From: a bacterium
GTDB lineage: Bacteria; Krumholzibacteriota; Krumholzibacteriia; LZORAL124-64-63
DNA: 64,000 bases
Assembly (NCBI GenBank): GCA_016712675.1
Contig: JADJQR010000001.1
Span: 4,588,001 to 4,652,000 of the forward strand
Reading direction: 5' to 3'
Below the pieces are notes generated by a model. The model did no database searches. It was not told the DNA's origin and was given only the letters and a program-made list of their open reading frames with translations. Of this stretch, positions 9,021 through 17,945 are shown one piece after another; the stretch's first letter is position 1, and every line of letters begins with the position of its first letter. Both the position numbers and the translations under genes were made by a program.

Positions 9021-9251
9021 TTATCCACAAATCTTGGCGCTTGTGGATAACTTGTTGTGCCGCCGTGTTGGGTTGTGCTCTATCCATGACGAAACTAGCA
9101 CGCGATTTCGCGGGCGACCAAGATTTTTCTCCGGAATTTTGTGCCCCGTGCCGGGGTGTTGCCGTTGAAGAAGTTAGACCTCTGTAAAATTCCCGACCGC
9201 CCACGGGGCGCGCCCTGCGGGGCGGCAGCGGTTTGGCGGCCCTGTGGATAA
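9021..9251. other. oriC: Origin of replication region (oriC) with DnaA boxes
   Basis: Perfect DnaA boxes TTATCCACA lie at 9021-9029 (plus) and 9042-9050 (minus, as TGTGGATAA), facing each other, with a third at 9243-9251 (minus). A weaker TTGTCCACC lies at 8944-8952. Between them 9105-9140 is locally AT-rich (GATTTTTCT, GAATTTTGT), a candidate unwinding site. The whole dnaA-rpmH gap (8897-9336) has no gene. Position between divergent dnaA and rpmH is the commonest bacterial origin location. Confidence 0.75.
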
Positions 9252-9264
9252 CCCCCTGTTTTCC

Positions 9265-9293
9265 TTGACACTGCGGCCATGGATCGCTAACAT
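9265..9293 (+). promoter_or_regulatory. Promoter of the rpmH-rnpA operon
   Basis: TTGACA (9265-9270) and TAACAT (9288-9293) are 17 bases apart, a near-consensus housekeeping promoter. The third DnaA box ends 14 bases upstream of the -35, so DnaA binding could affect it. Confidence 0.75.
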
Positions 9294-9336
9294 TCCCCGC
9301 TGTTGAATCCTGACCGCAGCCAAGAGGGAGAGTTCC

Positions 9337-9471
9337 GTGAAGCGGACATTCCAACCGAGCCTCACCAAGCGTTCCCGTCGGCATGGCTTCCGCAAGCGGA
9401 TGTCCACGCGCGGCGGTCGCCTCGTGCTGAGCCGGCGCCGGGCCAAGGGCCGCAAGCGCATTTCCGCCTAG
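9337..9471 (+). CDS. rpmH: 50S ribosomal protein L34
   Basis: The GTG start with GAGGGAG six bases upstream gives 44 residues, the normal size of L34. It begins MKRTFQPS and contains the invariant [11 protein letters not shown] core and an Arg/Lys-rich C-terminus ending KRISA. L34 is a small component of the large ribosomal subunit. It is the first gene of the plus-strand run and directly precedes rnpA, as in most bacteria. The rnpA frame also stays open right through this gene (see findings). Confidence 0.95.
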   Translation: MKRTFQPSLTKRSRRHGFRKRMSTRGGRLVLSRRRAKGRKRISA

Positions 9472-9524
9472 TCCTGCCCGGCCCATCGAATGCGGCCAGT
9501 GCCGCGACGCGCGGGCGGGGGATC

Positions 9525-9965
9525 ATGAGCGGAACCGTCGCCTGGCGTTCGCTGGTTCGACAGAGTGAGTTCCAGAAGATCTACGCCGGAGGTGCCAAGT
9601 CAGTCGGGCGCCTTCTGGTGGTCTACGTGTTGCCGGCCGCGGACGCGGCCCGGGCTGTCGTGGCCAGCCGCAAAGTGGGCGGCGCCGTGCAGCGGAATCG
9701 GGCGAAGCGTTTGTTGCGCGAAGCGTTCCGCAAGGGTACGCTCCGCAACGCGGCCGCAGGCAGCATGTCGCTGAGGCCGTCCGTGGCCGTGGCGCCGGCA
9801 GAAGACGCCGGAGCGGCGGCGCCGCATCTGTGGGTTGTGCTCGTGGCCCGCCGCAACATTCTCGCGGCCGGCTCTGCCGAGGTGCAGGACGAGCTGGAGA
9901 CCCTGCTGCGCGCGCTCATGTGCGATCGCGAAGAGGCGGGACCGGGTGACCGCGCGCAGGCCTGA
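9525..9965 (+). CDS. rnpA: Ribonuclease P protein component
   Basis: The 146-residue basic protein partners the RNase P RNA in 5' tRNA maturation. The diagnostic RNR motif is present as RNRAKRLLREAFR (~residues 60-72), and the preceding VASRKVGGAVQ strand is typical. The ATG at 9525 is preceded by GGCGGGGG. An Ala/Pro-rich loop (~85-105) makes it slightly longer than usual. The reading frame is open upstream to 9303, spanning rpmH, as in Thermus; the short form is the safer call. Confidence 0.92.
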   Translation: MSGTVAWRSLVRQSEFQKIYAGGAKSVGRLLVVYVLPAADAARAVVASRKVGGAVQRNRAKRLLREAFRKGTLRNAAAGSMSLRPSVAVAPAEDAGAAAPHLWVVLVARRNILAAGSAEVQDELETLLRALMCDREEAGPGDRAQA

Positions 9966-10093
9966 GACGCCGCGCCGCCAGCTTCACCGCCGCCAGCGCG
10001 CCGCGCGCCGACCAGACGGAGCCTCGCCATTCAACCGGTGCGCCACGCCCGCTCCTGCACTTCCTGCCAGGGCGCCGCACCACACAGGACCGT

Positions 10094-10363
10094 ATGTGGC
10101 GTTTGCCCTACCTGCTGATCCTGGCCTACCGGCGGGTGGTTTCACCCTGGCTGCCGCCGGTGTGTCGGTTCCACCCGTCGTGTTCGGCGTATGGCCTCGA
10201 GGCCTTCCGCGCGCACGGCCTGTGGCGTGGCGGCTGGCTGACGCTTCGCCGGGTGATGCGCTGTCATCCCTGGCATCCCGGCGGCATCGACCCGGTGCCG
10301 CCATGCCGCGAGCGCAAGGGCGACGACGCCCACCTCACCCACGGAGACATTGCCCATGGATAG
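10094..10363 (+). CDS. yidD: Membrane protein insertion efficiency factor YidD
   Basis: The 89-residue protein has the YidD hallmark order: an amphipathic N-terminus, YRRVVSPWLPPVCRFHPSCSAYGLEAF and a RCHPWHPGGIDPVP tail. Its conserved Cys residues and the RF.PSCS..A..A signature match the family. YidD sits on the inner membrane face and helps Sec/YidC-dependent insertion. Its last eight bases overlap the start of yidC, so translation is probably coupled. The 128 bases before it, after rnpA, hold no gene I can support. Confidence 0.93.
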   Translation: MWRLPYLLILAYRRVVSPWLPPVCRFHPSCSAYGLEAFRAHGLWRGGWLTLRRVMRCHPWHPGGIDPVPPCRERKGDDAHLTHGDIAHG

Positions 10364-12134
10364 GCGCCCGATCATCGGCTTCGTGCTGATCTTCGTCATC
10401 ATCATCGGCTACTACTTCGTCATGGGGCAGATCTACCCGCCCCAACCCCCGCAGCAGAAACCAGCCACCACCGAAAGCGCCAGGCCCGACGACGCCACGG
10501 CCTCCGCGGCGACCGGCGCCGGCCTGGAGGCGGCCGCGCCGACGCCGGTCGCGGCAGACCCCGCCGAGGCGCTGGACCCGGCCGGGTTCATGACCATGGA
10601 GCAGGCGCTGGCACCGCTGCCGGTGGCCGGGGGCCCGTCCGTCGTGACGGTGACCACGCCGCTATATCGGGCGCGCATCGAGACCCGCGGCGGCGTGGTG
10701 GGCGGCTGGGAGCTGCTCGAGCACAAGAGCTGGCGCGGGGAACCGCTGCAGATGGTGCCGCAGGGCTTCGACGGCGGCGCGGACAAGATCGTCTTCCGCG
10801 CCACGGAGATGGACCTGGCCACCTTCCCGTACACGGCCGACCAGGGCGACCTTACGCTGGCGCCCGGCGACGGCAAGCGCACCCTGACCCTGCGCGGCAG
10901 CACGCGCGGCGGCCTGGAAGTGCGGAAGATCTTCACGTTCGACTCGGCGTCGCACGGCGTCACAGTCGACCTGGAGCTGGGCGGCGACGGCGTGGCCGTG
11001 GCCAACCTGATGGCGCAGACCGGCAACGCCGATGCGGTGCGGTTCGGGTGGAACCGCGGCATCGCGCAGGTCTCCCGCCACGAGAAGCAGGAGCGGGCGA
11101 TGCTGCGCGCGTTCGCGGGCATCGGAGAGGACCTGCACCTGCGCAAGCGCGAGGACCTCAAGAAGGACGTCGCGAAAGTCGAGGGCCAGTGGCGCGGATC
11201 CATCCGCTACGCCGGCCTGCAGGACCGCTATTTCATGATCGCAGGCATTGTCCCCCTCGAGCAGGGGGGACCGGTCGAGGGCACGGTGCGCCTCGGCGGG
11301 AACAAGGACCAGCTGGCCCAGTCCTGGGCCCTGGATCTTCCCGCGCGACGCACAACCGGCGGCATCGCCGGCGCGCGCCTCGAGCTCTATGTCGGCCCCC
11401 AGCAGGCCGATCTGCTCAACGTCTACGGACAGGGTCTGGAAAACGCCATGGACCTGGGCTGGAAGTGGGTGCGCCCGCTCTCGAAGCTCGTGCTGTGGGG
11501 CATGGACCTGCTGTACAAGGTGATCCCGAACTACGGCCTGGTCATCATCTTCTTCTCCATCGTGACGAAGCTGATGTTCTACCCGCTCACGCAGACCTCG
11601 ACCAAGTCCATGAAAAAGATGCAGGAGCTTCAGCCCAAGCTGAAGGCCCTGCAGGAGAAGTACAAGAACGACAAGGAGAAGCTCAGCGCCGCGACCATGA
11701 AGCTGTACCAGGAGGAGAAGGTCAATCCCCTGTCTGGCTGCTGGCCGCTGCTCGTGCAGTCTCCCGTCTTCATCGCGCTGTACCAGGCGCTCAGCCACAT
11801 GGTCTCGCTGCGCGGCCAGCCGTTCTTCGGCTGGATGCGCGACCTGTCGCAGCCGGACACGTTGCTGATGGCGCCTTTCGGGCTGCCGGTGGACCTGAAC
11901 GTCCTGCCGTTCCTGATGGGCATCGCGATGTACTTCCAGACCAAGTTCACCCCGACCACCGGCGGCGGTCAGATGGCCATGCTGAACACGCTGATGCCGG
12001 TGATGATGGTCTTCATCTTCTACAACATGCCGTCGGGCCTGGTCCTCTACTGGTTCGTGCAGAACGTACTGCAGGCGTACCAATCGTGGCGGATCATGAA
12101 AACGACGGTCCCTGGAGGCGCAGTCAAGGCATGA
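10356..12134 (+). CDS. yidC: Membrane protein insertase YidC
   Basis: YidC inserts and folds inner-membrane proteins, alone or with SecYEG. The 592 residues fit the Gram-negative type. TM1 lies near residues 5-25 ([17 protein letters not shown]). A Pro/Ala linker and large periplasmic beta domain (~70-360) follow, then the conserved 60KD_IMP core with [38 protein letters not shown] and the [13 protein letters not shown] helix. The ATG at 10356 is chosen over the TTG two codons earlier because GGAG then lies nine bases upstream. The long periplasmic domain implies a cell with an outer membrane. Confidence 0.97.
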   Translation: MDRRPIIGFVLIFVIIIGYYFVMGQIYPPQPPQQKPATTESARPDDATASAATGAGLEAAAPTPVAADPAEALDPAGFMTMEQALAPLPVAGGPSVVTVTTPLYRARIETRGGVVGGWELLEHKSWRGEPLQMVPQGFDGGADKIVFRATEMDLATFPYTADQGDLTLAPGDGKRTLTLRGSTRGGLEVRKIFTFDSASHGVTVDLELGGDGVAVANLMAQTGNADAVRFGWNRGIAQVSRHEKQERAMLRAFAGIGEDLHLRKREDLKKDVAKVEGQWRGSIRYAGLQDRYFMIAGIVPLEQGGPVEGTVRLGGNKDQLAQSWALDLPARRTTGGIAGARLELYVGPQQADLLNVYGQGLENAMDLGWKWVRPLSKLVLWGMDLLYKVIPNYGLVIIFFSIVTKLMFYPLTQTSTKSMKKMQELQPKLKALQEKYKNDKEKLSAATMKLYQEEKVNPLSGCWPLLVQSPVFIALYQALSHMVSLRGQPFFGWMRDLSQPDTLLMAPFGLPVDLNVLPFLMGIAMYFQTKFTPTTGGGQMAMLNTLMPVMMVFIFYNMPSGLVLYWFVQNVLQAYQSWRIMKTTVPGGAVKA

Positions 12135-14080
12135 GCGACTCAATCGAAACCAAGGGCAAGACCGTCGATCTGGCGGTGTCCGAAGCCCTGCTGCAGCTGG
12201 GTCTGCGGCGGGACGAAGTCGAGATCAAGGTCCTGGAAGAGCCCCGCGCGGGGCTCATGGGGTTCATCGGCACGCGGCAGGCGAAGGTGCTGGTCACCAA
12301 GCGCCGCTCGCGCGGCGGCAGCCGCTTCGGCGGCCGCGGGGGCCGTCGCGACGACGAGCACCGCGCGCACGACCTGACGGCCGAGGGCGCCTCCGGGCGC
12401 GGGCGCGGCGGCAGGGGCGGGCGTGATGGTGCGCGCGATGGCGCGCGCGACGGCGGTCGCGATGGTGCGCGTGACGGGGGTCGCGACGCGGGCCGCAGCG
12501 GCGGCCGGGAGCGCGGCGGTCGTGACGGCGCGCGGGACGGCGGTCGTGACGGAGGCCGCGATGGCGGCCGGGAGCGCGGCGGTCGCGACGGTGCGCGCGA
12601 CGGCAGCCGCGACGCCCGGGGCGAGGTGCGCAACGAGGCCCGCGGGGGTCGTGATGGCGGTCGTGACGGTGGTCGTGACGGTGGTCGCGGCGCCCGGGAC
12701 GGGCGCGACCGCCCCGGCGACGAGACGCCGGTGGCGCGTCCGCGCGAGGATCGCGAGGAGGGGGCCGAGGGCCCTCGCACGCGACGTCGGCGCGGCGGCC
12801 GTGGTCGCGGTGGCCGCGGACGCTCGGAGGGGGGCGCCCCGCGCGAAGGCCAGCCGCAGGCCAACGGCAGCGTGTCGTTCGACGTGGCAGCCGACAACTT
12901 CGTGGTGGCCGGGGTGACGGCGGAGGCACCGGAGCGCACCGAGCGCGGTGAGCGCGGTGAGCGCGAGGACCGTGGCGACCGCAACCGGCGGGGCAGCCGC
13001 GGCGGCCGTGGCCGCGGCGGCGAGCGCGGCGGTCGCGACCAGGCGGAGGGCCGCGAGGCGTTCGCGCCGGTCGAGGCGGACGAGTTCGTGGTGAATGACG
13101 CGCCCGATCTCGAGGCGGCGGTGCCGCGGGAGCAGGCCCGCGAACAGCGTTCGCGCCGCGAGCAGCACACCGCGGTCACGGGCTCCGACACGGGTGAGGG
13201 CGAAGCCCGGCCTGCGGTCGAGTCCGAGGTGATCGAGACCGCCGTGGTGGCGAATGTTCCCCTGAAGGCCAAGCCGAAGGCCTGGGGCGGGCTGGGCGCG
13301 CGGCGCCCGAAGCCGGTGACCGGTTCGGCGCTGCCGCGCGTGGAGCAGGAGTCGCCGGCCACGGCCGGGGCCGTCTTCAAGCCGGCGCGCACGAAGCACT
13401 CGCGCGCGGTGGTCGAGCGTCAGGCGGCGGCCGCGCTGCGCGGCGAGGCCGAGGCGTCGCGGGCCGCTTCGAGTCCTGCCGGCCGCTCGGCGGGCTACGA
13501 CGCGCCGCGTTCCTACCGCAACACGGCGGACGAGGTGATCGCCTCGGGCATCGCCGCCACGGACTACGCGAAGGCGCTGACGGCCGTGGACGAGGCGGGC
13601 CAGCCGGCCCTGCTGACCGAGCTGACGAACGGGATGCTGGCGCGCGCGGGCTTCCCGTGCGAGTGCGAGACCATCCCCGGCGAGTACCACGCCGTGAAGG
13701 TGTCGGTGGACGAGGACAGCGCCGGCATGCTGATCGGCCGTGGGGGCCAGACCGCCGAGGCGGTCGAGCACCTGGTCGAGCGCATGGCCAGCAACGCGGC
13801 CGGCGACCGCGTGCGCATGAACCTGGACATCAACGACTACCGCATCCGCCGCGAGGACTCGCTGCGCGACCGGGCCGTCGAGGCGATCGCCGAGGTCCGG
13901 GCCACCGGCGAGGCCTACCACATGGAGCCGATGGATGCGCGCGAGCGCCGCGTCGTGCACCTGCTGGCCGAGGAGATGCCCGACATCACCACCTACACGG
14001 TGATCGATTCGGGCGGCAAGCACGTGGTCATCGCCCGCAGCGATGACGACAGCCACGACGACGGCGCGGGCGAGGTCTGA
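12131..14080 (+). CDS. jag: Jag/KhpB-type RNA-binding protein with giant Arg-Gly-Asp repeat insert
   Basis: The ATGA overlap with yidC and the position before mnmE identify Jag. The Jag_N domain (residues 1-58) contains [11 protein letters not shown] and [13 protein letters not shown]. Residues ~93-197 are a low-complexity run of RDGG/ARDG units, followed by GRGRGG and ERGERGERE stretches and a long disordered part to ~470. The C-terminus has a KH domain ([14 protein letters not shown], ~532) and an R3H domain with the R..H pair in [13 protein letters not shown] (~607). At 649 residues it is two to three times the family size. Jag/KhpB binds RNA and in Gram-positives affects cell elongation; the RGG-like insert should add RNA-binding capacity. 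Confidence 0.93.
   Translation: MSDSIETKGKTVDLAVSEALLQLGLRRDEVEIKVLEEPRAGLMGFIGTRQAKVLVTKRRSRGGSRFGGRGGRRDDEHRAHDLTAEGASGRGRGGRGGRDGARDGARDGGRDGARDGGRDAGRSGGRERGGRDGARDGGRDGGRDGGRERGGRDGARDGSRDARGEVRNEARGGRDGGRDGGRDGGRGARDGRDRPGDETPVARPREDREEGAEGPRTRRRRGGRGRGGRGRSEGGAPREGQPQANGSVSFDVAADNFVVAGVTAEAPERTERGERGEREDRGDRNRRGSRGGRGRGGERGGRDQAEGREAFAPVEADEFVVNDAPDLEAAVPREQAREQRSRREQHTAVTGSDTGEGEARPAVESEVIETAVVANVPLKAKPKAWGGLGARRPKPVTGSALPRVEQESPATAGAVFKPARTKHSRAVVERQAAAALRGEAEASRAASSPAGRSAGYDAPRSYRNTADEVIASGIAATDYAKALTAVDEAGQPALLTELTNGMLARAGFPCECETIPGEYHAVKVSVDEDSAGMLIGRGGQTAEAVEHLVERMASNAAGDRVRMNLDINDYRIRREDSLRDRAVEAIAEVRATGEAYHMEPMDARERRVVHLLAEEMPDITTYTVIDSGGKHVVIARSDDDSHDDGAGEV
12410..12720. repeat. 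Degenerate tandem repeat encoding R-D-G-G/A-R-D-G units in jag
   Basis: The repeating 12-base-like unit CGYGACGGYGGY and variants (CGCGATGGTGCG) are read in one frame as RDGG or ARDG about 20 times. Synonymous third-base variation shows the peptide repeat is old or selected and not a recent DNA duplication. Confidence 0.8.
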
Positions 14081-14161
14081 GCGCCGGCCGCCGGCGGCGG
14101 CGTGCGGGTTCGGACGGGAGCGGCGCGCAGGTGCCGCTCCCTTTCGTAAAGGGGGGCCGTG

Positions 14162-15757
14162 ATGACGAGGCATGACGAGGATCCGCAGGTACCCCAGCCG
14201 ACGGTCGTGGCCCGCGCCACCCCCGAGGGCGAAGGCGGCCTGGCGGTCATCCGCCTGAGCGGAGAGCGGGCCGCCGCCATCGCCGGCTGCGTGTTCCGGG
14301 GCCCGGCCCTGCGTTCCCGCGGCGCTGTATACGGTATGCTGCACTGGCCATCTGCAACTCAAGACGATGTAGAGCAACGACTTGACATCATCGACGAGGT
14401 CCTGGTGCTGTACCTGCCTGGCCCCCACAGCTACACCGGCGAGGACACCGTGGAGATCTTCTGCCACGGCGGCCGGCAGGTGGCGGCCCTGGCCGTGCGG
14501 GCCTGCCAGGCCGCCGGCGCGGAAGCCGCCCCGCCCGGCGAGTTCACCCGCCGCGCCTTCCTGAGCGGGCGCCTGACGCTGGACCAGGCTGAGGCCGTGG
14601 CGGACCTGATCCAGGCCGGCAGCGAGCAGGCCGCGCGCGCGGCGGTGGCCCAGCTGCGCGGCGGCCTGGATGCCGAACTGGGCGCCGTCGAGTGGCCGCT
14701 GCTGGACCTGCTGACCCGGCTCGAGGGCTCCCTCGAATTCAGCGACGACGACGCCCCGGAAGTCGATGTTCCCACCACCGAAGCGCGCCTGGTCCTGGAC
14801 GAGGCCCGCGAGGGCATCGACCGCCTGCTGGACCTGGCCCCGGCCGGCCGCCTGCTGCGCGAAGGCATCCACGTGGCGCTGGCCGGCGCCCCCAACGCGG
14901 GCAAGAGCTCGCTGTTCAACCGCCTGGCCGGCAGCGACCGCGCGCTGGTCGACACCGAGCCGGGCACGACCCGCGACGTGGTCACCGCGCAGGTGCGCCG
15001 TGGCGGCAGGTTGTACGTGCTGCACGACACGGCGGGGTTGCGCGAGGTGGTGGCGCCGGCCGGCGAGGCGGCCGCGCGCGTGGAGGCCCGCGGCATCGAG
15101 CGGGCGCGGGCCACCGCCAGCGACGCCGACCTGGTGCTGCTGGTGGCCGAGGCGCGCGGCGATGGCGCGGCGGTGGCGTGGCCGCGGATCGGGAGCGCGG
15201 GCACGGCCGACACGACGTGCGCCGGCGCACGCGGCGGGAAGGCGGAAGGCGCGGCCCACGCGGCCGACGCCACCACTGGCGCCGGCGCAAGTCTGCGCGT
15301 GCTGACCAAGTGCGACCTGGTGGCGTGCGCCGGCACACGCGCGGAGGGGGCGACTTGCGCCGGCGCAAGTGGGGATGGTGGCGCAAGTGGGGATGGTGGC
15401 GCAAGTGGGGCGGCCGGCGCCACGGGCGCCATCGCCACCTCGAGCCTCACCGGCGAGGGGCTCGACGCGCTGTGGGACGCCATCGAGCGGCAGATCACGG
15501 CCTGGGGTCTGGACGAGGCCATGAACTTGGGCGTGGTGCTCAACGAGCGGCATCGCCAACGCCTGCTGGAGTGCCGCGACGAGCTGGTGCAGCTGGTGGC
15601 GATGCTCGATGTGCCCGCCGGCCACACGGCGCCCGGCGCCGAGGTGCTGGGCACGCTGCTGGCATCGCTGCTGGCGCGGCTGGGGGAGATCTCCGGGCGC
15701 GTGTTCTCCGAGCAGATGCTCGACGGGATCTTCAAGCGCTTTTGCGTGGGAAAATAG
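14162..15757 (+). CDS. mnmE: tRNA uridine-5-carboxymethylaminomethyl modification GTPase MnmE
   Basis: With MnmG this potassium-dependent GTPase makes cmnm5U/nm5U at wobble position 34 of tRNAs. It has 531 residues against the usual ~450. The N-terminal folate-binding domain contains GEGGLAVIRLSG and PGPHSYTGED. The G domain has G1 GAPNAGKSS (~242-250), G2 EPGTTRD, G3 DTAGL (~289) and G4 TKCD (~382; NKxD is usual). The C-terminus ends CVGK, the catalytic CxGK motif. Two Gly/Ala/Ser-rich insertions around residues 331-377 and 388-422 flank G4 and contain repeated CAGA peptides encoded by the window's dispersed palindrome. ATG 14162 is chosen over GTG 14159 because of spacing from GGGGGG. Confidence 0.95.
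   Translation: MTRHDEDPQVPQPTVVARATPEGEGGLAVIRLSGERAAAIAGCVFRGPALRSRGAVYGMLHWPSATQDDVEQRLDIIDEVLVLYLPGPHSYTGEDTVEIFCHGGRQVAALAVRACQAAGAEAAPPGEFTRRAFLSGRLTLDQAEAVADLIQAGSEQAARAAVAQLRGGLDAELGAVEWPLLDLLTRLEGSLEFSDDDAPEVDVPTTEARLVLDEAREGIDRLLDLAPAGRLLREGIHVALAGAPNAGKSSLFNRLAGSDRALVDTEPGTTRDVVTAQVRRGGRLYVLHDTAGLREVVAPAGEAAARVEARGIERARATASDADLVLLVAEARGDGAAVAWPRIGSAGTADTTCAGARGGKAEGAAHAADATTGAGASLRVLTKCDLVACAGTRAEGATCAGASGDGGASGDGGASGAAGATGAIATSSLTGEGLDALWDAIERQITAWGLDEAMNLGVVLNERHRQRLLECRDELVQLVAMLDVPAGHTAPGAEVLGTLLASLLARLGEISGRVFSEQMLDGIFKRFCVGK
15216..15372. repeat. Four GCGCCGGCGC palindromes inside mnmE
   Basis: Centres are at 15223, 15283, 15331 and 15361, with spacings of 60, 48 and 30, all multiples of three. 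Each is read in the same frame as CAGA(R/S), GAGA or CAGT. The last is followed by two copies of GGCGCAAGTGGGGATGGT (15367-15402). Confidence 0.8.
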
Positions 15758-15761
15758 GCGG

Positions 15762-17945
15762 ATGATGCCAGGCGGGCAGCGCGACGGGTTCGATCATGAC
15801 GGCAGCGGCCGCGCGCACGGCGGTGGCGGGGCCGCCGCTGGTGATGGTGCGCCGGCGGCCCGCGATCGCGCGCCGTCGGCTTTCGACGTCCTGGTGGTCG
15901 GCGGCGGACACGCCGGCATCGAGGCGGCGCTGGCCGCCGCGCGGCTGGGCGCGCGCACGGCGCTGGTCACCCACGCGATTGCGGAGATCGGGCGCATGCC
16001 GTGCAACCCCGCCATCGGCGGGCTGGGCAAGGGCCACCTGGTGCGCGAGATCGACGTGCTGGGCGGGCAGATGGCGCAGGCCATCGACGCGACCGGCATC
16101 CAGTTCCGCGTGCTGAACACGAAGAAGGGCCCGGCGGTGCAGTCGCCGCGCGCGCAGGCGGACAAGCACGCGTACCAGCGGTACATGCGCGAGGTGGTGT
16201 GCGCGCAGGACGGGCTGGTCGTGATCGAAGGCGATGCGGCGGAGATCCTGGTCGAGGGACGCGATGGTGGCGACGCGGCGACTTGCGCCGGCGCAAGTGG
16301 CGCAAGTGGCGCAAGTGGCGCCGACGCGCGCGCGACCAACCCGGACGCGGCGACGTGCGCCGGCGCACGTGAGGCGAGCGGCACAAGTGATGCCCCGCGC
16401 CGCCACATCCACGGCGTCCGCCTGGCTGACGGCCGCGAAGTGCGTGCGGCGCGCGTCGTGCTCAGCTCGGGAACGTTCATGCGCGGGCTGATGCATGTGG
16501 GGGACACGCGCACGGTCGGCGGGCGCGAAGGCGCGGCCAGCGCCGAAGGCATCAGCGAGAGCCTGCGCCGGCTGGGGTTCGAGCTGCGGCGGCTGAAGAC
16601 CGGGACGCCGCCGCGGCTGTGGCGCGACTCGCTCGACTTCGCGCGTCTGCAGCCGCAGCCGGGCGATGCCGACCCGCAGCCGTTCTCGCTGCGCACGTTG
16701 TCGTTCGCGCCGCGCCAGGTCGATTGCCACCAGGTGTGGACGGGCGAGGCGACGCACGCGCTGATCCGCGCGAACCTGGCGCGCTCGCCGCTGTTCGGCG
16801 GCATCATCGAGGGGCGCGGGCCGCGCTACTGCCCGTCGATCGAGGACAAGGTGGTCCGCTTCGCCGACAAGGAGCGGCACCTGCTGTTCCTGGAGCCCGA
16901 GGGGCGTGACGATCCCGAGATCTACGTCAACGGCCTGTCGACCAGCCTGCCGGCCGATGTCCAGGAGGCCATCGTCCGCACGCTGCCGGGGCTGGAGCGC
17001 GCCCGGCTGGCCCGCTACGGGTACGCGGTGGAATATGACAGCGTGCCATCGTGGCAGGTTTCTGGTGGCCTTGAGTCGCAACTTGTTGCGGGGCTTTATC
17101 TTGCCGGACAGGTGCTGGGCACCTCGGGCTACGAGGAGGCGGGCGCGCAGGGGCTGGTGGCCGGCGTGAATGCGGTGCGCTCGCTCGGGGGCGCGGCGCC
17201 CCTGGCGCTGGCGCGGGACACCTCCTACCTGGGCGTGCTGGTCGACGACCTGGTCACCAAGGAGATCACCGAGCCGTACCGCATGTTCACCTCGCGGGCC
17301 GAGCATCGGCTGCACCTGCGCTGCGACAACGCGGAGCAGAGGCTGGGGCCGCTGGCGCTCGAGCTGGGCCTGCTGGATGCGCGCGGGCGCCAGGTGTTGC
17401 TGGCGCGAGCGGCCTACGCCGAAGGGTTGGCCCTGCTGCTGGCGACCGCGCGGGTCAGGCCCGGCGGCGACGGCGATTCCGTGAGCGCCGCCCGCTACCT
17501 GGCATATCCGGGGGTGGATCTGCCTGCGGCGCTGGCGGCGGCCACCGCAGCGGACCCGGCGACGGGCCCGCGGCTGGATACCCTGCGGGCGGAACTGGCG
17601 GCCGCCGCGCCGTCGCCCCACGTACGGCGCGGGGCCGAGGCGCAGGTCGAGAACGGGCTGCGCTATGGTGGCTACATCGCCAAGCAGGTGCGGCTGCTGG
17701 CGCAGGGCGCCCTGCTGGACGGGCGCGAGCTGCCGGCCGACCTTGACTATAACGCGATGTCCGCCTTGAGCTTCGAGGCGCGGGAGAAGCTGGCGCGCAT
17801 CCGGCCGGCGACGCTGGGGCAGGCCGGGCGCATCGACGGCGTGCGGGCCGGAGACCTGGCGGTGCTGACCGTGCTCCTGCGGCGGCACCGCGGCGGCGGC
17901 CGCGCGGGGGCCCGGCCCGGAGGCGACGATGACCAGGGCTGCTGA
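15762..17945 (+). CDS. mnmG: tRNA uridine-5-carboxymethylaminomethyl modification enzyme MnmG (GidA)
   Basis: MnmG is the FAD-dependent partner of MnmE. It has 727 residues; the family usually has ~620-650. The FAD-binding VVGGGHAGIEAALAAARLG (~45-63) and the CNPAIGGLGKGHLVREID signature are intact. KTGTPPR and the C-terminal TSRAEHRLHLRCDNAEQRL motifs are also present. The extra length comes from a ~40-residue Gly/Asp-rich N-terminus and an insertion at ~174-210 that carries two TCAGA peptides and GASGASGAS, encoded by the dispersed palindromes. The start is uncertain (ATG at 15762 or 15765). It begins four bases after mnmE and overlaps rsmG by 17 bases. Confidence 0.95.
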   Translation: MMPGGQRDGFDHDGSGRAHGGGGAAAGDGAPAARDRAPSAFDVLVVGGGHAGIEAALAAARLGARTALVTHAIAEIGRMPCNPAIGGLGKGHLVREIDVLGGQMAQAIDATGIQFRVLNTKKGPAVQSPRAQADKHAYQRYMREVVCAQDGLVVIEGDAAEILVEGRDGGDAATCAGASGASGASGADARATNPDAATCAGAREASGTSDAPRRHIHGVRLADGREVRAARVVLSSGTFMRGLMHVGDTRTVGGREGAASAEGISESLRRLGFELRRLKTGTPPRLWRDSLDFARLQPQPGDADPQPFSLRTLSFAPRQVDCHQVWTGEATHALIRANLARSPLFGGIIEGRGPRYCPSIEDKVVRFADKERHLLFLEPEGRDDPEIYVNGLSTSLPADVQEAIVRTLPGLERARLARYGYAVEYDSVPSWQVSGGLESQLVAGLYLAGQVLGTSGYEEAGAQGLVAGVNAVRSLGGAAPLALARDTSYLGVLVDDLVTKEITEPYRMFTSRAEHRLHLRCDNAEQRLGPLALELGLLDARGRQVLLARAAYAEGLALLLATARVRPGGDGDSVSAARYLAYPGVDLPAALAAATAADPATGPRLDTLRAELAAAAPSPHVRRGAEAQVENGLRYGGYIAKQVRLLAQGALLDGRELPADLDYNAMSALSFEAREKLARIRPATLGQAGRIDGVRAGDLAVLTVLLRRHRGGGRAGARPGGDDDQGC
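16281..16370. repeat. Two GCGCCGGCGC palindromes and a 9-bp tandem repeat inside mnmG
   Basis: ACTTGCGCCGGCGCAAGT (16281-16298) and ACGTGCGCCGGCGCACGT (16353-16370) have centres 72 bp apart (two times 36). GGCGCAAGT is repeated in tandem after the first. Everything is read in frame. Confidence 0.8.

Noticed and set aside
8897-9028. 44-codon N-terminal extension of DnaA
   Set aside because: It covers a perfect DnaA box and has no similarity to DnaA domain I; the ATG at 8896 has a ribosome site.
12124-13392. Long minus-strand open frame (422 codons, Pro/Arg/Ser-rich) opposite jag
   Set aside because: It is the antisense shadow of the RDGG repeats; composition is purely that of the repeat complement and it has no ribosome site.
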